Below are positions 6,436-8,348 of a stretch of DNA of 8,348 nucleotides, piece by piece. Positions within the stretch are counted from its first letter, which is position 1. Every line of letters begins with the position of its first letter. Made by a program: the position numbers and the translations under genes. The notes beneath the pieces were generated by a model, which was given only the letters and a program-made list of their open reading frames with translations, did no database searches and had not been told where the DNA came from. The stretch spans positions 1 to 8,348 of the forward strand of contig JBEIPP010000136.1 of the NCBI GenBank assembly GCA_040376995.1, read 5' to 3'. The stretch is from UBA4416 sp040376995. GTDB lineage: Bacteria; Bacteroidota; Bacteroidia; B-17B0; Aurantibacillaceae.

Positions 6436-6510
6436 GTCTCCCGCTAATTTCGCAGATTAACACAGAAAATTTATCTGTGACATCTGCGATAACTATCGGT
6501 ACTGCGAGAC
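6436..6510. repeat. 75-bp intergenic inverted-repeat element (cruciform-like)
   Basis: Nested arms pair across this gap: GTCTC (6436-6440) with GAGAC (6506-6510), CGCAGAT (6451-6457) with ATCTGCG (6482-6488), and CACAGA (6461-6466) with TCTGTG (6474-6479) around a 7-nt loop. The right side also contains a decayed copy of the CGATAACTATCG palindrome (6484-6501, 14 of 18 positions). It lies between the DUF5683 gene and dapB, directly after the stop codon. It resembles a dispersed intergenic repeat rather than a plain terminator, as no T-run follows. It ends 12 nt before the dapB ATG and could affect dapB translation. Confidence 0.7.
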
Positions 6511-6522
6511 ATAAAACAGATT

Positions 6523-7242
6523 ATGAATATTGCATTATTAGGATACGGCAAAATGGGTAAAGAGATAGAAACTATCGCTTTACAACGTGGTCATACCATT
6601 ATTTTAAAAGTTGACGAAAGTAACGCATCTCAATTTCATGAAGACCCGATAGCTATCGGGTTACAAAAAGCAGACGTAGCAATTGAATTTAGTACGCCGC
6701 ATACTGTTATTGCAAACATCAAAAAATGTTTTGAAACTCAAGTTCCTATTGTAGTGGGGACAACTGGTTGGTATGATTCATTTAAAGAAATTGAAAACGA
6801 ATGCCTACGAAAAAACGGTGCATTATTTCATGCTACTAACTTTAGCCTGGGAGTAAATTTATTTTTCAAAGTCAATTCATACCTAGCTGAGTTAATGAAT
6901 AAATACGATTCATATAACGTTGAGATGGAAGAAATTCATCACATTCATAAATTAGATAAACCAAGCGGAACTGCTATTTCATTGGCCAATCAAGTGCTTG
7001 ATAAAATTGAACGTAAAAAACAATGGAGTATTACTAATAATAACCCTGAAACATTATTTATAAAAGACGTAAGAGAAGGCGAAGTACCAGGAACACATAT
7101 TATTAAATACACGTCAGCCGTTGATGATATAGAAATTATGCATAAAGCACACAATCGCAAAGGATTTGCTTTGGGCGCAGTTATTGCCGCCGAATATATT
7201 AAAGGTAAAAAAGGTATATTTACAATGAACGATTTAATTTAA
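6523..7242 (+). CDS. dapB: 4-hydroxy-tetrahydrodipicolinate reductase
   Basis: DapB reduces the product of DapA with NAD(P)H to tetrahydrodipicolinate, a cytosolic step toward diaminopimelate for peptidoglycan and lysine. The 239-residue protein has the nucleotide loop LGYGKMGKEI (6-15), VVGTTGW (77-83) and ATNFSLGVN (104-112). The signature EIHHIHKLDKPSGTA (137-151) holds catalytic His139 and Lys143 and the substrate-binding PSGT. VREGEVPGTH (183-192) and the C-terminal GFALGAVIAAEYI (214-226) are also typical. It is shorter than the E. coli enzyme (273), as is normal in Bacteroidota. The region between the second strand and ADVAIEF (50-56) holds the insert-like D-P-I-A-I-G (41-46), encoded by a palindromic repeat. 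No key residue is lost, so the gene is probably functional. Confidence 0.96.
   Translation: MNIALLGYGKMGKEIETIALQRGHTIILKVDESNASQFHEDPIAIGLQKADVAIEFSTPHTVIANIKKCFETQVPIVVGTTGWYDSFKEIENECLRKNGALFHATNFSLGVNLFFKVNSYLAELMNKYDSYNVEMEEIHHIHKLDKPSGTAISLANQVLDKIERKKQWSITNNNPETLFIKDVREGEVPGTHIIKYTSAVDDIEIMHKAHNRKGFALGAVIAAEYIKGKKGIFTMNDLI
6645..6660. repeat. palindromic repeat copy inside the dapB coding region, in frame
   Basis: CCCGATAGCTATCGGG is a perfect 16-bp palindrome, identical to the core of the copy at 2123-2140. The dapB frame reads it as the last base of Asp41 plus Pro-Ile-Ala-Ile-Gly (42-46), avoiding the frame with TAG. It lies just before the conserved strand ADVAIEF, in a loop of variable length in the family. 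Confidence 0.9.
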
Positions 7243-7258
7243 AACCTAGCTGTTCTCG

Positions 7259-7276
7259 TTCCGATAACTATAGGAA
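7259..7276. repeat. decayed palindromic repeat copy after dapB
   Basis: TTCCGATAACTATAGGAA matches TCCCGATAACTATCGGGA at 15 of 18 positions and keeps partial symmetry (TTCC/GGAA, ATA/TAT). It begins 17 nt after the dapB stop codon, with TCTCG before it and CGCTCGAAGTGAC after it. The flank is loosely like the GCGAGAC flank of the element at 6436-6510. It could act as a weak hairpin at the mRNA end. Confidence 0.65.
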
Positions 7277-7319
7277 TCGCTCGAAGTGACAACAATGTTT
7301 TAAAACTAGAAACAAAATA

Positions 7320-7342
7320 TAAATAAATAAATAAATAAATAA
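7320..7342. repeat. AAAT tetranucleotide tract upstream of lepB
   Basis: AAAT is repeated five times in tandem plus two further A, between dapB and lepB. It ends 67 nt before the chosen lepB start. Tandem tracts of this kind can change length by slippage; whether that alters lepB expression is unknown. Confidence 0.8.
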
Positions 7343-7355
7343 CAAATAAAATCGC

Positions 7356-7382
7356 CTTATATGTCCTTTTATGACTTATATG
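7356..7382. repeat. direct repeat of CTTATATG upstream of lepB
   Basis: CTTATATG occurs at 7356-7363 and again at 7375-7382, 19 bp apart, separated by TCCTTTTATGA. The spacing of nearly two helix turns would suit a dimeric regulator. The motif also resembles common A+T-rich intergenic filler, so a regulatory role is only a guess. Confidence 0.4.
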
Positions 7383-7409
7383 GTTCAAACAAAAACATCA
7401 AACATAAAC

Positions 7410-8348
7410 ATGGGCAACATTATCTTTCTAATACTCGTTTTAATTTCATTTGTAGGCTTATATAAAATATTTGAAAAAGCAGGCTTACCAGCGTGGAAAG
7501 CATTAATCCCCGTATATAACTTTTGGCTAGTGGGAACTATTATAAATCGTCCAAAATGGTGGGGATTAATTATGATTGTTCCGGGAGTAAATTTAATTAT
7601 GTATGGTGTATATGGATTTCATTTAGCTCGTGCATTTAAAAAACGCATGAACAATGATTTGATTTATGCTTCATTAATGCCTTACATTTATTTTGCGTAT
7701 TTAGGGTTTAATAAAGACATTAAATATTTTGGAACCACAGATATCAAATCAGAATCTTCATTTATTAAAAACTGGGCCGACCCAATTATTTTTGCAGTAG
7801 TAGCTGCGTCAATCATTCGTGGATTTTTTTTCGAAGCATTTACTATTCCAACTTCTTCATTAGAAAAATCATTAATGGTAGGAGACTTTTTATTTGTAAA
7901 TAAAGTATGTTATGGCGCTAAAGTTCCACAAACGCCAATAGCATTTCCATTTGCACATCACACACTTCCATTTACAGAAAGCACAAAATCTTATTTAGAG
8001 TGGATTAAAATTCCATACTTCCGTTTACCTGGTTATTCGAAACCAAAAAACGGGGAGATTGTTGTATTCAATTATCCTGATGGCGACACCGTTGCTTTAG
8101 GTATGCAAAACATGAGTTATTACCAATTAGTGAGAGAAATTGCAACTAGTATAAAACAAGAAGAAGGTGGAAAAAAATCTGATTCATATTATAAAGAACA
8201 AGCTTGGAATTATGTTAATAGTAAAGAAAAGCCATTTGGAGCAATTACTGGGCGACCAGTAGATAAAAGAGAGCATTACGTAAAACGTTGTGTTGGTATT
8301 GCTGGTGATAAATTAGAAATTAAAGATGGCGAGCTATATATCAATGAT
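7410..8348 (+). CDS. lepB: signal peptidase I (partial, C-terminus beyond window)
   Basis: LepB is the inner-membrane serine protease that removes signal peptides from exported proteins. The visible 313 residues start with a hydrophobic segment (2-19) and an N-terminal domain of Bacteroidota type (KAGLPAWKALIPVYN 23-37, RPKWW 47-51) with further membrane segments to about residue 100. The catalytic domain follows a membrane helix near 123-138: FTIPTSSLEKSLMVGDFLFVNK (144-165) carries nucleophile Ser150, and HYVKRCVGIAGD (289-300) carries general base Lys292. A long insert between them (PFAHHTLPF, LPGYSKPKNGEIVVFNYPDGD) is typical of the phylum. The residue after Ser150 is Leu, where most family members have Met. 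In-frame ATGs at 7371 and 7380 exist, but they lie in repeat-like DNA; 7410 begins at the membrane segment and is preferred. The last part of the protein lies beyond the window. Confidence 0.94.
   Translation, partial: MGNIIFLILVLISFVGLYKIFEKAGLPAWKALIPVYNFWLVGTIINRPKWWGLIMIVPGVNLIMYGVYGFHLARAFKKRMNNDLIYASLMPYIYFAYLGFNKDIKYFGTTDIKSESSFIKNWADPIIFAVVAASIIRGFFFEAFTIPTSSLEKSLMVGDFLFVNKVCYGAKVPQTPIAFPFAHHTLPFTESTKSYLEWIKIPYFRLPGYSKPKNGEIVVFNYPDGDTVALGMQNMSYYQLVREIATSIKQEEGGKKSDSYYKEQAWNYVNSKEKPFGAITGRPVDKREHYVKRCVGIAGDKLEIKDGELYIND

Overview
The window is A+T-rich chromosomal DNA, most likely from a member of the Bacteroidota. Four things point there. The gene order parA, parB, DUF5683-family gene, dapB, lepB is typical of that phylum. 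The signal peptidase has the long Bacteroidota-type N-terminal extension. The DapB is short, with a GYGKMG nucleotide-binding loop. Start codons mostly lack Shine-Dalgarno sequences, and one upstream region has a TTTG / TAnnTTTG-like promoter. The order or genus cannot be fixed from this sequence.

Layout. Positions 1-975 (minus) hold most of an M42 metallo-aminopeptidase whose C-terminus lies off the left edge. It diverges from rnhA (1106-1576, plus), which ends at a hairpin terminator shared with a convergent, broken ORF6N-domain gene (1627-2188, minus). A poorly coding stretch follows (2189-2610), with only one doubtful small hydrophobic ORF. An NAD(P)H-dependent FMN reductase (2611-3138, minus) then diverges from a plus-strand cluster: UPF0173 metallo-hydrolase, parA, parB, DUF5683 membrane protein, dapB and lepB. 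The last of these runs off the right edge.

How the genes work together. parA and parB form the chromosome-partition pair. The hydrolase lies 4 nt before parA and is probably co-transcribed with it. DapB makes tetrahydrodipicolinate for lysine and peptidoglycan, and LepB removes signal peptides, so the right half serves chromosome segregation and envelope growth. The left half is loosely related housekeeping.

The most interesting signal is not a gene system but a short palindrome, TCCCGATAGCTATCGGGA, present in two good copies, one 16-bp core copy and two decayed copies. Two copies interrupt the ORF6N gene at points where the flanking coding sequence otherwise reads on as a normal ORF6N N-terminus. 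A third lies in frame inside the apparently intact dapB, adding Pro-Ile-Ala-Ile-Gly. This looks like a small mobile or spreading palindromic element that tolerates insertion into protein genes. I see no defence system, CRISPR array, tRNA, rRNA or complete insertion sequence, and no parS site.
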